64,000 nt of DNA from Halogeometricum limi (GTDB lineage Archaea > Halobacteriota > Halobacteria > Halobacteriales > Haloferacaceae), in contig NZ_FOYS01000003.1 of NCBI RefSeq assembly GCF_900115785.1, forward strand, positions 434,001 to 498,000. Direction: 5' to 3'. Shown here piece after piece: positions 25,568-33,533 of this stretch. The notes beneath the pieces were generated by a model. It did not search any database and was not told the origin of the DNA. It saw only the letters and a list, made by a program, of their open reading frames with translations. A program made the position numbers and the translations under genes. Positions within the stretch are counted from its first letter, which is position 1. Every line of letters begins with the position of its first letter.

Positions 25568-26263
25568 TTAAGCAGCGGTAATTTCGGTTTGTGTAGCGAC
25601 ACTCTGCGGCGAATTATATAATAGATCCCGGAAATGGTGTTCGAAGTTGACGCAGACCGGCGTGACGAACCGTCTCCCGTCGAAGAACGCACCCACCGCG
25701 ACTTCGACGCCGTCGGCACGACGCTGGAGTTCGAACCGCTCTATCTTCTCGCCCCACGAGCGTTCGTACGCCTGCAGGACGCGAATCACGTCCGACCCGT
25801 CGTCCTCCTCGCCGACGAACACCAGTCGCTTCACGTTCTGGACCGTCCCGCTCGGTTTCACGACGTACGGCGCGGGGTTCTCGCGAACGAATTCGACGGC
25901 GTCGCCGAAGTCGGTGAACTCGCGGTGCGGCAGCGTCTTCACCCCCACCTCGCGCAGTTGCTCCTGTCCGAAACTCCGGTCGTCCTCCAACCGGTCTGTG
26001 TACGCCGTCCCCCCGACGACGTGGTGGCCCTCCTCTCGCAACCGCTCTGCGGCCTCTCCGTGACCGAACACGTCGTCGAAGACGACGGTGTCGGCCCAGT
26101 CGACGTGCGCCTCCCAGTCGGCGACTTTCTCGACGAAGCCGTCGGCGATGGACGCCTCGTCGTCGTTCTCGATGAAGTACCGGACGTCGTGACCCGCTCC
26201 CCGAACCCGCCACGCGATATCGCCGATGAGTCCGTCGATGGAGACGAACAAGAAGTTGGACAT
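25568..26263 (-). pseudogene. Host ATP-grasp gene truncated by island insertion
   Basis: From ATG 26263 the frame gives 231 residues starting MSNFLFVSIDGLIGDIAW. They match the complete copy at 24239-25558 over about 210 residues (NPAPYVVKPSGTVQNVKR is shared) and then lose similarity after VCVNFEH near base 25637. The last about 22 residues (FRDLLYNSPQ onward) come from junction DNA. The ATP-grasp catalytic half is missing. Codon use is strongly GC-rich, like the core genome. Its promoter, with TATTTTTG on the leftward strand near 26287-26295, is intact. The missing 3' half should be found beyond the left edge of the window if this was a simple insertion. Confidence 0.8.
25609..25623 (-). 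promoter_or_regulatory. Candidate TATA element at the island junction
   Basis: The leftward strand reads ATCTATTATATAATTC about 55-65 bases before the ATG at 25558, giving a short leader. It lies only about 15 bases from the point where host homology stops, so it arrived with the island. Confidence 0.5.
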
Positions 26264-26283
26264 GGACGGAGCCACGAGCCGTG

Positions 26284-26298
26284 TGCGCAAAAATACAT
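26284..26298 (-). promoter_or_regulatory. TATA box of the truncated ATP-grasp gene
   Basis: Leftward strand GTATGTATTTTTGCG is centred about 27 bases before ATG 26263, indicating a leaderless host promoter that still faces the island. Confidence 0.55.
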
Positions 26299-26405
26299 AC
26301 GTCCGGTGGCGAGCGAACGATAGCCGCGTCTGCACCCGATTTCTCGTCCGACCGCACGAGGCCGTACGGTCGAGTGAGTGACGACTTGCAGATGCGACGA
26401 TACCC

Positions 26406-26741
26406 TCAACGGCCCGTCTCGACGGTCTCATCGCCGGTGAGACGACGTAGTTGCAGCGAGATTCCGAGGGCGGCGACGAGGAGAACCGCGAGGTTGAACG
26501 CCGCCATCACCGGCGCGCGATACTCGGGCACGACGAACGTCGTGACGGTGCGTCCAATCGCGGCGTACAACTGCACCGCAGACACCGCCGCGAGGAGGAG
26601 CAGTCCGCCGAGAACGGCGTAGTTCAACGCCGTCGTCAGTCGCTGGACGGTCGAGGGGGCCTCACCGCTGCCGCCCGCGTCCGAACTGGTCTGTTCGCGG
26701 TTGGCGTCGTCCGTCTCGTCGTCTGCTGTCTCGGTCGTCAT
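26406..26741 (-). CDS. Small haloarchaeal membrane protein
   Basis: The 111-residue protein has a hydrophilic acidic N-terminus (MTTETADDETDD) and two membrane segments, about residues 38-58 (YAVLGGLLLLAAVSAVQLYA) and 76-97 (VMAAFNLAVLLVAALGISL). Its ATG overlaps the stop of the upstream secreted protein by 4 bases, so the two are co-translated. No catalytic motif is seen. It may assist or anchor the neighbouring surface protein. Function unknown. Confidence 0.75.
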   Translation of the reverse strand: MTTETADDETDDANREQTSSDAGGSGEAPSTVQRLTTALNYAVLGGLLLLAAVSAVQLYAAIGRTVTTFVVPEYRAPVMAAFNLAVLLVAALGISLQLRRLTGDETVETGR

Positions 26742-27760
26742 GGCTGGTGTCTCCGTGCGAGTAGCGCGGCCGCGAGGAGGGCGACGAACGCGGCGACGAC
26801 GCCGAATCCGGGTTGGGACGTGCTCGTCTCCGCGGCGTACGCGGTTCCCGCTTCCGTCGCGGTCCGACCGGCGGCCCCGCCGGACTCGAAGTCCTCCACG
26901 CGGAACTCGACTGCCTCTTCGGTCTCGTTCACCGAGATACGTTTCGTCGGGTCGAGGTTCGCGGCGGTGCGGGCGGTTCCGAGGACGACGCCGTCTCGCA
27001 TCAGCACGGCGTCGAGGTAGTAGTTGTACTCCGCGGGCACCGTCGCCGTCGCCGTCGTCGTCGCGGTTCGGCCCGGTCGAATCGCCTCCACGTCGGTCGT
27101 CGTCCGCGCGGCGACGACGTTCGAGTCCGCCTGTCGGAGGACGAACGTGACCGAGAGGTCCTCGGAGGGCGAGTCGCCCGCGTTCGTCAGCGACGCCGAC
27201 AGTTCGAGCGTCGTCCTGTTCTCGCCGGCGTCGGCGACGGAGAACGCCAGCGGCGGGAGCGCCTCGCGGTCGCTGAACGAGACGGTACTCCGCGCGTACG
27301 TCGGCGTCAACGCCTCTAACCCGCGGACGGTTCTCGCGCCTTCGTCGATGCGTTCGTCGTCGCGAAACAGCACCGTCTCGATGCGGTAGCCACCGCTCCG
27401 CTCGACGGTGACGTTCGCCGTAACGGGCGTCTCGCCGTCGCCGCGGAGCGTCCCCACGTCGACGGTCTCCGTCGTCTCGACCAGCCCCGACTCGGCGTCG
27501 ACGACACGGACGAAGAGCGTCACGTTCTCCGTCGGGTTCCCCCAGTGTCGAATCCGCGTCTCGACGCCGAGGGTGACCGTCTCCCCGCGGACGGCCGACT
27601 CGTCGTACCCGATACTCGTCTCGCGGAGTTCCGCGGCCCCGGGGCGAACCGGCCCGTTCTCCGTGGGGTCTGCGAGGACACCGGGGACCGTGAGGACTCC
27701 GAGGAGGGCGACCACGACGACCCCGACGGCGGCCCCTGCGAGGGCGGCGTCGCGGTTCAT
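26738..27760 (-). CDS. Secreted surface protein with PGF-CTERM-type anchor
   Basis: The 340-residue protein starts with a signal peptide (MNRDAALAGAAVGVVVVALLG, ending about VLA), then beta-rich extracellular repeats of the CARDB/NEW3 type (for example VTLFVRVVDAESGLVETTE and LSVTFVLRQ). It ends in a Thr/Ser linker, PGFG, a hydrophobic helix (VVAAFVALLAAALLA) and RRH. The PGF-helix-basic end is the archaeosortase A sorting signal, so it is probably cut and lipid-anchored on the cell surface. An in-frame ATG at 27787 would add nine residues; I chose 27760 because the signal peptide is typical from there. It forms an operon with the small membrane protein. Confidence 0.75.
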   Translation of the reverse strand: MNRDAALAGAAVGVVVVALLGVLTVPGVLADPTENGPVRPGAAELRETSIGYDESAVRGETVTLGVETRIRHWGNPTENVTLFVRVVDAESGLVETTETVDVGTLRGDGETPVTANVTVERSGGYRIETVLFRDDERIDEGARTVRGLEALTPTYARSTVSFSDREALPPLAFSVADAGENRTTLELSASLTNAGDSPSEDLSVTFVLRQADSNVVAARTTTDVEAIRPGRTATTTATATVPAEYNYYLDAVLMRDGVVLGTARTAANLDPTKRISVNETEEAVEFRVEDFESGGAAGRTATEAGTAYAAETSTSQPGFGVVAAFVALLAAALLARRHQP

Positions 27761-27880
27761 GTCTCGATAGAGACGAGAATCCGGCATAGGTTTTGTGCCG
27801 CTGACACGTTCTCGTTTCCGCTCTCGCCGAACCGGTCGCGGAAGCGAGGATTTTTGTCGTCTGCCGACGCGTCGTGCGAT

Positions 27881-28285
27881 ATGACAACGTACGTGCTGGC
27901 GACGAACCACGTCGACACGAGCGCCGTGCTCTGTGACTACCTCCTCCCGCGCCTCTCCGAAGACGACGCGGTCCACGCCGTGAACTCCCACCCGGGCGGT
28001 GACGACACGACGAGCGAGGACGTGCGCGACGGCGAGGACGCGCTGAACGTCGTCACCTCGCGACTCGGCGGGTTCGCGACGGTGGAGACGCACCAGTTCG
28101 TCCGGGGCAACGAGGTGGTCGAAGACGTCCTCGGCTACGTCGAGGACGTCGACGCCGACGAACTCGTCCTCGGAATCAGAAAGCGGAACCCGACGTCGAA
28201 AGTCGTCTTCGGCAGTACGGCCCAGAAACTCCTCTTGAACTCGAACGTTCCGATGGCCGTCGTCCCCCTCGAACAGGTGGAGTGA
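27881..28285 (+). CDS. Universal stress protein (UspA family)
   Basis: The 134-residue protein has the USP fold: TYVLATNHVDTSAVL at the start, a central DVDADELVLGIRKR strand, and the ATP-binding-type ending GSTAQKLLLNSNVPMAVVP, the family's G-2x-G-9x-G(S/T) region in degenerate form. The longer open frame upstream of 27881 is antisense to the surface protein gene and is not supported. It is divergently placed from that gene. A role in stress tolerance is inferred from the family. Confidence 0.85.
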   Translation: MTTYVLATNHVDTSAVLCDYLLPRLSEDDAVHAVNSHPGGDDTTSEDVRDGEDALNVVTSRLGGFATVETHQFVRGNEVVEDVLGYVEDVDADELVLGIRKRNPTSKVVFGSTAQKLLLNSNVPMAVVPLEQVE

Positions 28286-28312
28286 GAGCGTCGGCCGTCG
28301 GCGGCGGGGTCG

Positions 28313-29623
28313 CTACGCGTCGTTCGCGCCGTCTGCTCCGGCCGTGCCGTCCGCACCGGCCGCGTCGTCGACGCCGCCGTCGGTGACGGAACTCTCGCCC
28401 TCCAGCACTTCGTCGGCCAGCGTCGGGACGAACGTCCCGATGTCGGTCACCATCCCGATAGCCTGCGAACTGCCACGGTCCAGCAACTGCGTCACCGTCG
28501 CGGGGTTGATGTCCACGCAGACGACTTTCGTCGTGGACGGGAGGCAGTTGCCGACGGCGACGGAGTGCAACAGCGTCGAGAGCATCAACACCATGTCGGC
28601 CTCGTGGGCCTGCTTACGGATGGCGTTCTGCGCCTCGACGGCGTCGGTGATGGTGTCGGGGAGGGGACCGTCGTCGCGAATCGACCCCGCGAGGACGTAG
28701 GGGACGTCGTTCTGCACGCACTCGTACATGATTCCGTTCTGGACGAGGCCGTCCTCGACGGCGGCCTCGATGCCGCCCGCGCGGATGACCTCGCTGATGG
28801 TGTAGATGTGGTGTTTGTGACCTTTCCGCGGGTGTTCCATCGTCTCCATGTCCATCCCCAGCGACGTGCCGTAGAGGCCGCGTTCGATGTCGTGGGTGGC
28901 GAAGCCGTTCCCGGCCGATATCATGTCGACGTAGCCCTCGCGGACGAGTCGGGCCAGGTCGTCGGCCGCCCCGGCGTGGATGAGGGCGGGCCCGGCGACG
29001 ACGAGTATCTTCCCACCGTTCGCCTTCGTCTCGACCATCGCGTCGGCGACCTGTCTGATGAGCGACTCGGAGGGTCGTTCCGAGGAGACGCCGCCCTGCA
29101 TGAAGCCGAACGGGCCGGAGGAGTCGCGGGGACGTTCGGGGGGGTCGACGCGCACGCCCGCGTCGTCGGTGACCACGAGGTCGCCCGCTTCGATGGCGTT
29201 CAGCACTTTCGTGTACGCGCGGACGCCATCGTCCGTCTCCTCGATGACTATCGCGCAGTCCATCTCGATGTCGTGCACGTCGATCCACTCCCCGTCGTAG
29301 CGGACGGTCGTCGGGTGGTTCGTCGTCGAGTAGAACCCGTGCGGGACGACCTGGTCCGCGGGCGCGGGTTCGACCCGCGCGTCGACGGGGTCGGTGAGGT
29401 TCGCTCCGATCTGGTGGAGTTCGTGCAGAATCTCTCGCAGGTCGTCGGTGCTGTCGGCGACGACGGCCATCCGGCAGTACGACGTCTCGTCTTTGTGCTT
29501 GCCGACGGTGAACTCCTCGACTTCGAAGTCGCCGTCGAGGTCCATCACCAGTCCGAACGCTCGTTGCATCATCCCCGAGTCGATGATGTGCCCCTCCAGT
29601 TCGACAGTTCGTGTCGCGGTCAT
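28313..29623 (-). CDS. LOR/SDH-domain enzyme, archaeal ornithine cyclodeaminase-like (TIGR00300 type)
   Basis: The 436-residue protein begins with the LOR/SDH module (RTVELEGHIIDSGMMQRAF) and continues with the nucleotide-binding domain: GGKILVVAGPALIHAGA, SAGNGFATHDIE and MLSTLLHSVAVGNCLPS. This order is that of the archaeal ornithine cyclodeaminase family, proposed to make proline from ornithine with NAD; related domains catalyse guanidine-group or arginine reactions. The last 30 residues are an Ala/Asp/Gly-rich halophilic tail. It is a single gene between uspA and a hydrolase. The family assignment is firm, the exact substrate less so. Confidence 0.82.
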   Translation of the reverse strand: MTATRTVELEGHIIDSGMMQRAFGLVMDLDGDFEVEEFTVGKHKDETSYCRMAVVADSTDDLREILHELHQIGANLTDPVDARVEPAPADQVVPHGFYSTTNHPTTVRYDGEWIDVHDIEMDCAIVIEETDDGVRAYTKVLNAIEAGDLVVTDDAGVRVDPPERPRDSSGPFGFMQGGVSSERPSESLIRQVADAMVETKANGGKILVVAGPALIHAGAADDLARLVREGYVDMISAGNGFATHDIERGLYGTSLGMDMETMEHPRKGHKHHIYTISEVIRAGGIEAAVEDGLVQNGIMYECVQNDVPYVLAGSIRDDGPLPDTITDAVEAQNAIRKQAHEADMVLMLSTLLHSVAVGNCLPSTTKVVCVDINPATVTQLLDRGSSQAIGMVTDIGTFVPTLADEVLEGESSVTDGGVDDAAGADGTAGADGANDA

Positions 29624-29679
29624 CGTCGAAGGTGCGCGCGGGCGTCCTAAGAAGGTCACGCACCGGGAGTCGGTCCGCC

Positions 29680-30654
29680 CTACAGTTCGGCGTCTAAGAA
29701 CGCCCGAGCGTGGCCGAAGACGTGGTCCAGCCCGGACCCCTCGTACGCGTCGAAGTGTCCGATGGGGAGGCGGACGAACGTCGCGTTCGCGAAGTCGTTC
29801 GCGGCCGACTCCACGGCGTCGACCGGCACGACGTCGTCGCGCGTCCCGCCGAGGAGGAGAACGGGGCAGGTGACCGCGTCCGCGTCGTCGCCGGCGGAGA
29901 ACCGGAGGAGGTTCGAGAGCGACCGCGCGGGCGTCTCGTTCGTCCACGCGCTGTCGGCGGGGACGGTGTCGAGGTAGCCCCGCCGGGCACCCGGTGCCGA
30001 GACGAGGGCGAACTCGTCGGAGTCGCCGACGACGGGGACGGTGTGCGGCGAGAAGACGAGCGATTGGAGTCGGTCGCGGACCCCCGCGAGGAGCGACTTC
30101 ACGAGGAAGCCTTTCCCGCGCGTGCCGAGGAAGGCGCGGCCCGAGAGGACGGGCGTCTGCGCGACGACGGCGCGGACGCTCGGGTCGTCGGCGGCCACGT
30201 CGAGGGCGTGGCCCCCGCCGACGTCGACGCCCCAGAGGACGAGTCGAGAACCGTCGACGCCGTCGGCGTCGCGGGCGCCTGCTATCGCGGCCTCCCAGTC
30301 GGTTCGCTGTCGAGACGGCGAGACGAGGTTCCGCGGTTCGCCCTCGCTGTCGCCGTGGTTTCGATAGTCGAACAGGAAGACGGCGTAGCCCGCCTCGGCG
30401 AGGCGTTCGGCGTAGGCGGGCAGTCCGAACGACCGTTCGCCCGCGAGGCCGCCGGCCATGACGACGACGGGTGCGTCGGCGGGCCTGTCCGGGCGGTAGA
30501 GCCAGCCCGTACAGTCGCCGTCGCCGCTCTCGAACTCCATCGTCACCTTCGAGAACGACTCTCTGGAGGGTCTGTCGGACCCCTTCGTCGTCTCCCCGTC
30601 GTTCTCGTATCGCTTCGCGCGCTCCCACTCGCGACTCGCCGTCGGTCGGGTCAC
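29680..30654 (-). CDS. Alpha/beta hydrolase
   Basis: From a GTG at 30654, overlapping the preceding stop as GTGA, the product has 324 residues. The fold is clear: VVVMAGGLAGERSFG as oxyanion strand, FLFDYRNHGDSEGEPR, a nucleophile elbow region LVLWGVDVGGGHALDVAA where Asp replaces the usual Ser (GxDxG), a late acid in LLGGTRDDVVP, and the catalytic His in PIGHFDAY. The GVDVGG elbow suggests a dehalogenase-type nucleophile or an inactive hydrolase; otherwise it resembles acyl hydrolases such as YqkD/FrsA. The start could also be the ATG at MEFESGDGD. Co-transcribed with the small protein upstream. Confidence 0.75.
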   Translation of the reverse strand: MTRPTASREWERAKRYENDGETTKGSDRPSRESFSKVTMEFESGDGDCTGWLYRPDRPADAPVVVMAGGLAGERSFGLPAYAERLAEAGYAVFLFDYRNHGDSEGEPRNLVSPSRQRTDWEAAIAGARDADGVDGSRLVLWGVDVGGGHALDVAADDPSVRAVVAQTPVLSGRAFLGTRGKGFLVKSLLAGVRDRLQSLVFSPHTVPVVGDSDEFALVSAPGARRGYLDTVPADSAWTNETPARSLSNLLRFSAGDDADAVTCPVLLLGGTRDDVVPVDAVESAANDFANATFVRLPIGHFDAYEGSGLDHVFGHARAFLDAEL

Positions 30655-31004
30655 GCCGACACCTCCTCGTCCAGCGTCGACAGCACCAACTCGGAGAGGT
30701 CCTCGTCGCTCAGCGAGTAGTCGAGGTACCGGCGGAGCCAGTCGGCCTCCGCGTGCCACGTCCCCTGTACGTCGTTCTCGTGTCTGAGCACCGTCGCCTC
30801 GACACGCGCGGGGTCCCACTCGCCCGCCTCGGCGCGGTCGATGAAGGTCGTGAGGACGCGACCCATCTCGGTGTGGTTCACGTGCACGTCGGGAAACGTC
30901 GTCAGATACGACAGCGTCACCCGGTCCGCGTCGACGTGGAGTGACTCCACGCTGATTCCGTTGCTCCGGAGGTCGCCTTCCACGCCCGTGATGGCGTCGT
31001 TCAT
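30651..31004 (-). CDS. Haloarchaeal conserved protein of unknown function
   Basis: The 117-residue acidic protein (MNDAITGVEGDLRSNGISVE) predicts a compact alpha/beta fold with no membrane segment or cysteine motif. It is the first gene of a two-gene leftward operon with the alpha/beta hydrolase and overlaps it by 4 bases. I recognise no domain. Confidence 0.65.
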   Translation of the reverse strand: MNDAITGVEGDLRSNGISVESLHVDADRVTLSYLTTFPDVHVNHTEMGRVLTTFIDRAEAGEWDPARVEATVLRHENDVQGTWHAEADWLRRYLDYSLSDEDLSELVLSTLDEEVSA

Positions 31005-31129
31005 ACACTCCCCTTCTGGGGGGAGCGGCTAAACGTTTACCGCGAGACACGTCTCGCCGGGCGGTTTCGAAGAGAGAAACCAGCGCCGTCGCACCGAGAG
31101 TGGTGGACTCATCGGGGGTGGGTCTCACC

Positions 31130-31432
31130 GGGGTGCGAGCGCTATCGGTCGACTCGGTGACTCGACCAGGTGGGCGTCGGCCGGGGGGTAGGCAGGCCCC
31201 GGCTGACACCCGTTCTGACCTCGTACGGGGGTAGGCAGTCCCGCGTGAGCGCTGTCGAGCGCCGACGAGGCCCTCGGGGGGAGCCCCGCCGAATGTAGCC
31301 GTCGTCGGACGGCCCACCGTCGGTGCCGATAGTGGCGTGGTGGATAGTGTGTGCGGGGCCCGCGTAGACGGGACGCCCCCACACGTCGGCCCGCGAGGCG
31401 GGCTTCGGGAGACCGCGCCCTCGCGCCGACGA
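31130..31432 (-). ncRNA. Candidate structured RNA with twin identical-loop hairpins
   Basis: A strong BRE/TATA (31450-31466) points left, giving a predicted RNA start near 31430. The RNA would begin with a domain closed by GTCGGC/GCCGAC that encloses GCCCGC-CTC-GCGGGC (31389-31403). A long hairpin follows (31348-31383, GTGTG/CACAC and GGGG/CCCC arms). Later, two hairpins, at 31226-31243 and 31181-31202, carry the same CTGCCTACC loop on different stems. A GGTCGA/TCGACC hairpin lies near 31147-31169. The signatures of archaeal SRP RNA (GTAACCCGAAACC, CGGAAGG-AGCAGC) and RNase P RNA (GAGGAAAGTC, GGCTTA) are absent. The 3' end is not defined. The evidence is promoter plus structure only. Confidence 0.5.
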
Positions 31433-31449
31433 TATCCGATTAGATAACG

Positions 31450-31466
31450 CGTGATATAAGTTTTCC
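31450..31466 (-). promoter_or_regulatory. Strong BRE/TATA promoter of the candidate RNA
   Basis: The leftward strand reads GGAAAACTTATATCACG, which is an A-rich BRE followed by a near-consensus haloarchaeal TATA box. No start codon lies about 25 bases downstream, so it most likely drives an untranslated RNA. Confidence 0.7.
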
Positions 31467-31639
31467 TACGAGAGTATCAATAGTGATAGCTGTCCTCTCA
31501 CCGCTCTAGATACGGCTTTCCAGACGCCTCTGGGGCGCTATCGACTGTCTCGGCGTCGGCGTTCTCGCTCTCCCGTACGATAGACACGAGTTACCAGTTC
31601 GCAATCCGAGTCCTCACGGTCGATACCGTCGTCAGGGGT

Positions 31640-31651
31640 GAACTATACTTA
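31640..31651 (+). promoter_or_regulatory. TATA box of the CBS-ParB gene
   Basis: AACTATACTTAC lies about 25-30 bases before the ATG at 31674 and overlaps the alternative start at 31638. This favours a leaderless start at 31674. Confidence 0.6.
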
Positions 31652-31673
31652 CTCGAAGCACGACGACTCGCCT

Positions 31674-32477
31674 ATGACGCCGATAGAGTTCGACGACGTA
31701 CGCGTCGACGCCTACATGACGACGGACGTCGACACCGCTCGCCCCGACGAGTGGGTCACCGACGTCGTCGACAGACTCAAAGACGGCGTGGAGTACGGCG
31801 GACTCCCGGTCTGCGACGACGACGGACGCCTCCTCGGGTTCGTTGGCGCGATAGACCTCTTGGAAGTGCCGGGCGACGACCCCGTCGAGGCGGTGATGAG
31901 TCGCGACGTCGTCGTCGTCCGCCCGGAGATGAAAGTGAAGAACGCGGCGCGCGTCATCCTCCGGAGCGGTCACCAGTTCCTCCCCGTCGTCGACGACGAC
32001 CACGAACTCCTCGGCCTCTTCTCGAACGGTGACGCCGTCAGAAGCGGGATAGAGCGGACGACGCCCTCGAAAGTCGAGAGCACGAGAGAGATGCTCGAAC
32101 GAACCCACGGCGCCTCCGTCGGCGTCTCCGAGCGGTCGGTCGTCGTCTCCTCTCTGATTCCGACGCAACGGGAGGTGTACGCCGACGAACTCGAAGGGCG
32201 GAAGTACGAACTCCAACACGGACTTGCCGAACCGCTCATCGTCCTCTCGTACGGGTGCGAGACGCTCCTCGTCGACGGCCACCACCGCGCCCTCGCCGCC
32301 AACGAACTCGACGTCGAGCGGATGCAGGCGTACGTACTCACCGTCTCGCCCGACGAAGTCGGCGAACTCGGCCTCCGTCGGATGGCCCGCATCGGTGGGC
32401 TCGTCTCTCTCGCGGACGTGACAGTCAACGATTACCTCACTCACCCGCTCGTAGAGAAGACCGAACCCAGTCGGTGA
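31674..32477 (+). CDS. CBS-domain pair fused to a ParB-like domain
   Basis: The 267-residue protein has two CBS motifs in its first about 130 residues (MTTDVDTARPDEWVTDVVDRL and VMSRDVVVVRPEMKVKNAA, each with a GLPV/FLPVVDDD strand), which normally bind adenine nucleotides. A ParB/sulfiredoxin-like domain follows, with IPTQREVYADELEGRK, PLIVLSYGCETLLVDGHHRALA and the family's DGHHR. The likely role is an adenylate-sensing kinase, nuclease or DNA-binding regulator. The ParB fold has serine-kinase members in archaea (SerK-like), and this may be one. It stands alone, with its own leaderless promoter. Confidence 0.78.
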   Translation: MTPIEFDDVRVDAYMTTDVDTARPDEWVTDVVDRLKDGVEYGGLPVCDDDGRLLGFVGAIDLLEVPGDDPVEAVMSRDVVVVRPEMKVKNAARVILRSGHQFLPVVDDDHELLGLFSNGDAVRSGIERTTPSKVESTREMLERTHGASVGVSERSVVVSSLIPTQREVYADELEGRKYELQHGLAEPLIVLSYGCETLLVDGHHRALAANELDVERMQAYVLTVSPDEVGELGLRRMARIGGLVSLADVTVNDYLTHPLVEKTEPSR

Positions 32478-32499
32478 CGACGCTCGACTCGTTCGCCGA

Positions 32500-33258
32500 C
32501 TACCGTCTCCGGTCGAGGGTGTCGGTGACGGCGTCTGCGGGGTAGTGGTACGTCTCGTCCAGTTGCGCGCCCCCCAACGACTCGTACAGTCTGAAGAGGT
32601 CGACGACGTCGCTGAGACTGTAGTCGGTCAGGAGTCGCCGGAGTTCTCGGTGCGTCCGCGTCTCGTGCAGTCCGGCGGCGACGCCGTCGACGTACCGTTC
32701 CCCGAGAACTCGCCCGACGTGCGCGCCCTTGACCATCCGGTCGTCGATGCCCAACTGCTCGAAGAAGTCCGGGTTGAAATCGTAGTCGCGGTACCAGACG
32801 GTGTCGTTGTCGATTCCCTCCAACTGGTACGCCTTCCAGTCGGGCAAGACGACCTGTTCGTCCCACAGTTCCGCTTCGTGGACGTCCGCGGCCGCCTTCG
32901 CGACGTCGACGTGGTGTGGGAAACAGGTGAGCAGGTCCGAGACGGCGTCCCGCCGGACGTTCTTCGCCTCCAGCGACGCCGCCCAGTTCACGAGGTGCTT
33001 CACGTCGAACCGCGCGCCGTTGTACGTCAGCGTCCGGTCGATATCCCGTTCGGCGCACCACAGCACGAGACGGTCTAACAGGTCCGCGGTGTGCTCGTCG
33101 CGCCAGTCGCCCCGTCGAAACAACACCTCGGTGTCCGTCTCGCCGTCGTCGCCGACGAACGCGACGGCGACGGAGAGCCACTCGAAGTACTCCGTCTCGT
33201 TCTCCTTCGGCTCTTCGAACGGACTCGCGGTTTCGATGTCGAGGACGAGCGTGCCCAT
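32500..33258 (-). CDS. RNase H-like (YprB/RNase_H_2-type) predicted 3'-5' exonuclease
   Basis: The 252-residue protein carries DnaQ-fold motifs: DIETASPFEE (motif I, D and E) at residues 6-15, LTYNGARFDVKHL (motif II), and DYSLSDVVDLFRL near the C-terminus (motif III aspartates). These are the acidic residues for two-metal 3'-5' cleavage. The core-genome copy is GC-rich, and a related gene lies at 1-256 in the island. It is convergent with the CBS-ParB gene, with 22 bases between stops. DNA repair or RNA processing is likely; the precise substrate is not known. Confidence 0.78.
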   Translation of the reverse strand: MGTLVLDIETASPFEEPKENETEYFEWLSVAVAFVGDDGETDTEVLFRRGDWRDEHTADLLDRLVLWCAERDIDRTLTYNGARFDVKHLVNWAASLEAKNVRRDAVSDLLTCFPHHVDVAKAAADVHEAELWDEQVVLPDWKAYQLEGIDNDTVWYRDYDFNPDFFEQLGIDDRMVKGAHVGRVLGERYVDGVAAGLHETRTHRELRRLLTDYSLSDVVDLFRLYESLGGAQLDETYHYPADAVTDTLDRRR

Positions 33259-33533
33259 CTCACCGGGAGGTGACGACGGAGTGCTATACGTCGTTCGGTG
33301 TCTCGACGCCGGTACGGCGGGTACGACGGACGCTCGCCTCGTCGTGTCCGCTTACCGCAGAAACGTTCTGATGCGGTCTCGCGTGGTCGTCCCACACTAC
33401 GACGGTGGCTCGAACAACCCCAGAACCACGCGTCTCGGCCCTTCCGGCCGTTCGGAACGACCTCCTCACCCGTCGAGACCGCTCCCGAAATCGCTTGGTA
33501 TGACTTAACTCGGTCCGAAGTCGTATCTCTAGC

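Larger units (their letters stand above)
1..25636. mobile_element. Integrated accessory island (right end in window, left end outside)
   Basis: The region has less GC-biased codon use than the rest of the window, carries defence-type genes throughout, and ends with a tyrosine integrase module (22262-24242). Beyond the integrase is a full ATP-grasp gene and then a host homologue whose similarity stops abruptly near 25636. The junction there is AT-rich (around 25610-25625). I see no transposase and no terminal inverted repeats, so an integrase-type element is the better reading. The left attachment site must lie upstream of base 1. The extent is inferred from composition and gene content. Confidence 0.7.
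31005..31673. other. 669-base intergenic region holding a candidate RNA gene
   Basis: No protein gene is supported: the open frames across 31125-31384 are GC-rich frames through strong hairpins. The region holds a leftward promoter at 31450-31466, several stable stem-loops between about 31140 and 31432, a quiet AT-richer spacer at 31467-31635, and the promoter of the CBS-ParB gene. Confidence 0.6.

Noticed and set aside
1-25636. Transposon or insertion sequence origin for the accessory region
   Set aside because: No transposase, no terminal inverted repeats and no target duplications are seen; an integrase lies at the boundary instead.
26406-27887. 493-residue leftward open frame
   Set aside because: Its first two thirds are arginine-rich and in the wrong frame over the surface protein gene; only the last 111 codons are a real gene.
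28313-30628. 771-residue leftward open frame reading through into the hydrolase region
   Set aside because: The first 335 codons are Arg/Pro-rich antiframe of the hydrolase; the real LOR/SDH gene starts at 29623.
31130-31432. SRP (7S) RNA or RNase P RNA gene
   Set aside because: Neither the SRP GTAACCCGAAACC/GGAAGG...AGCAGC pattern nor the RNase P GAGGAAAGTC and GGCTTA elements is present on either strand.
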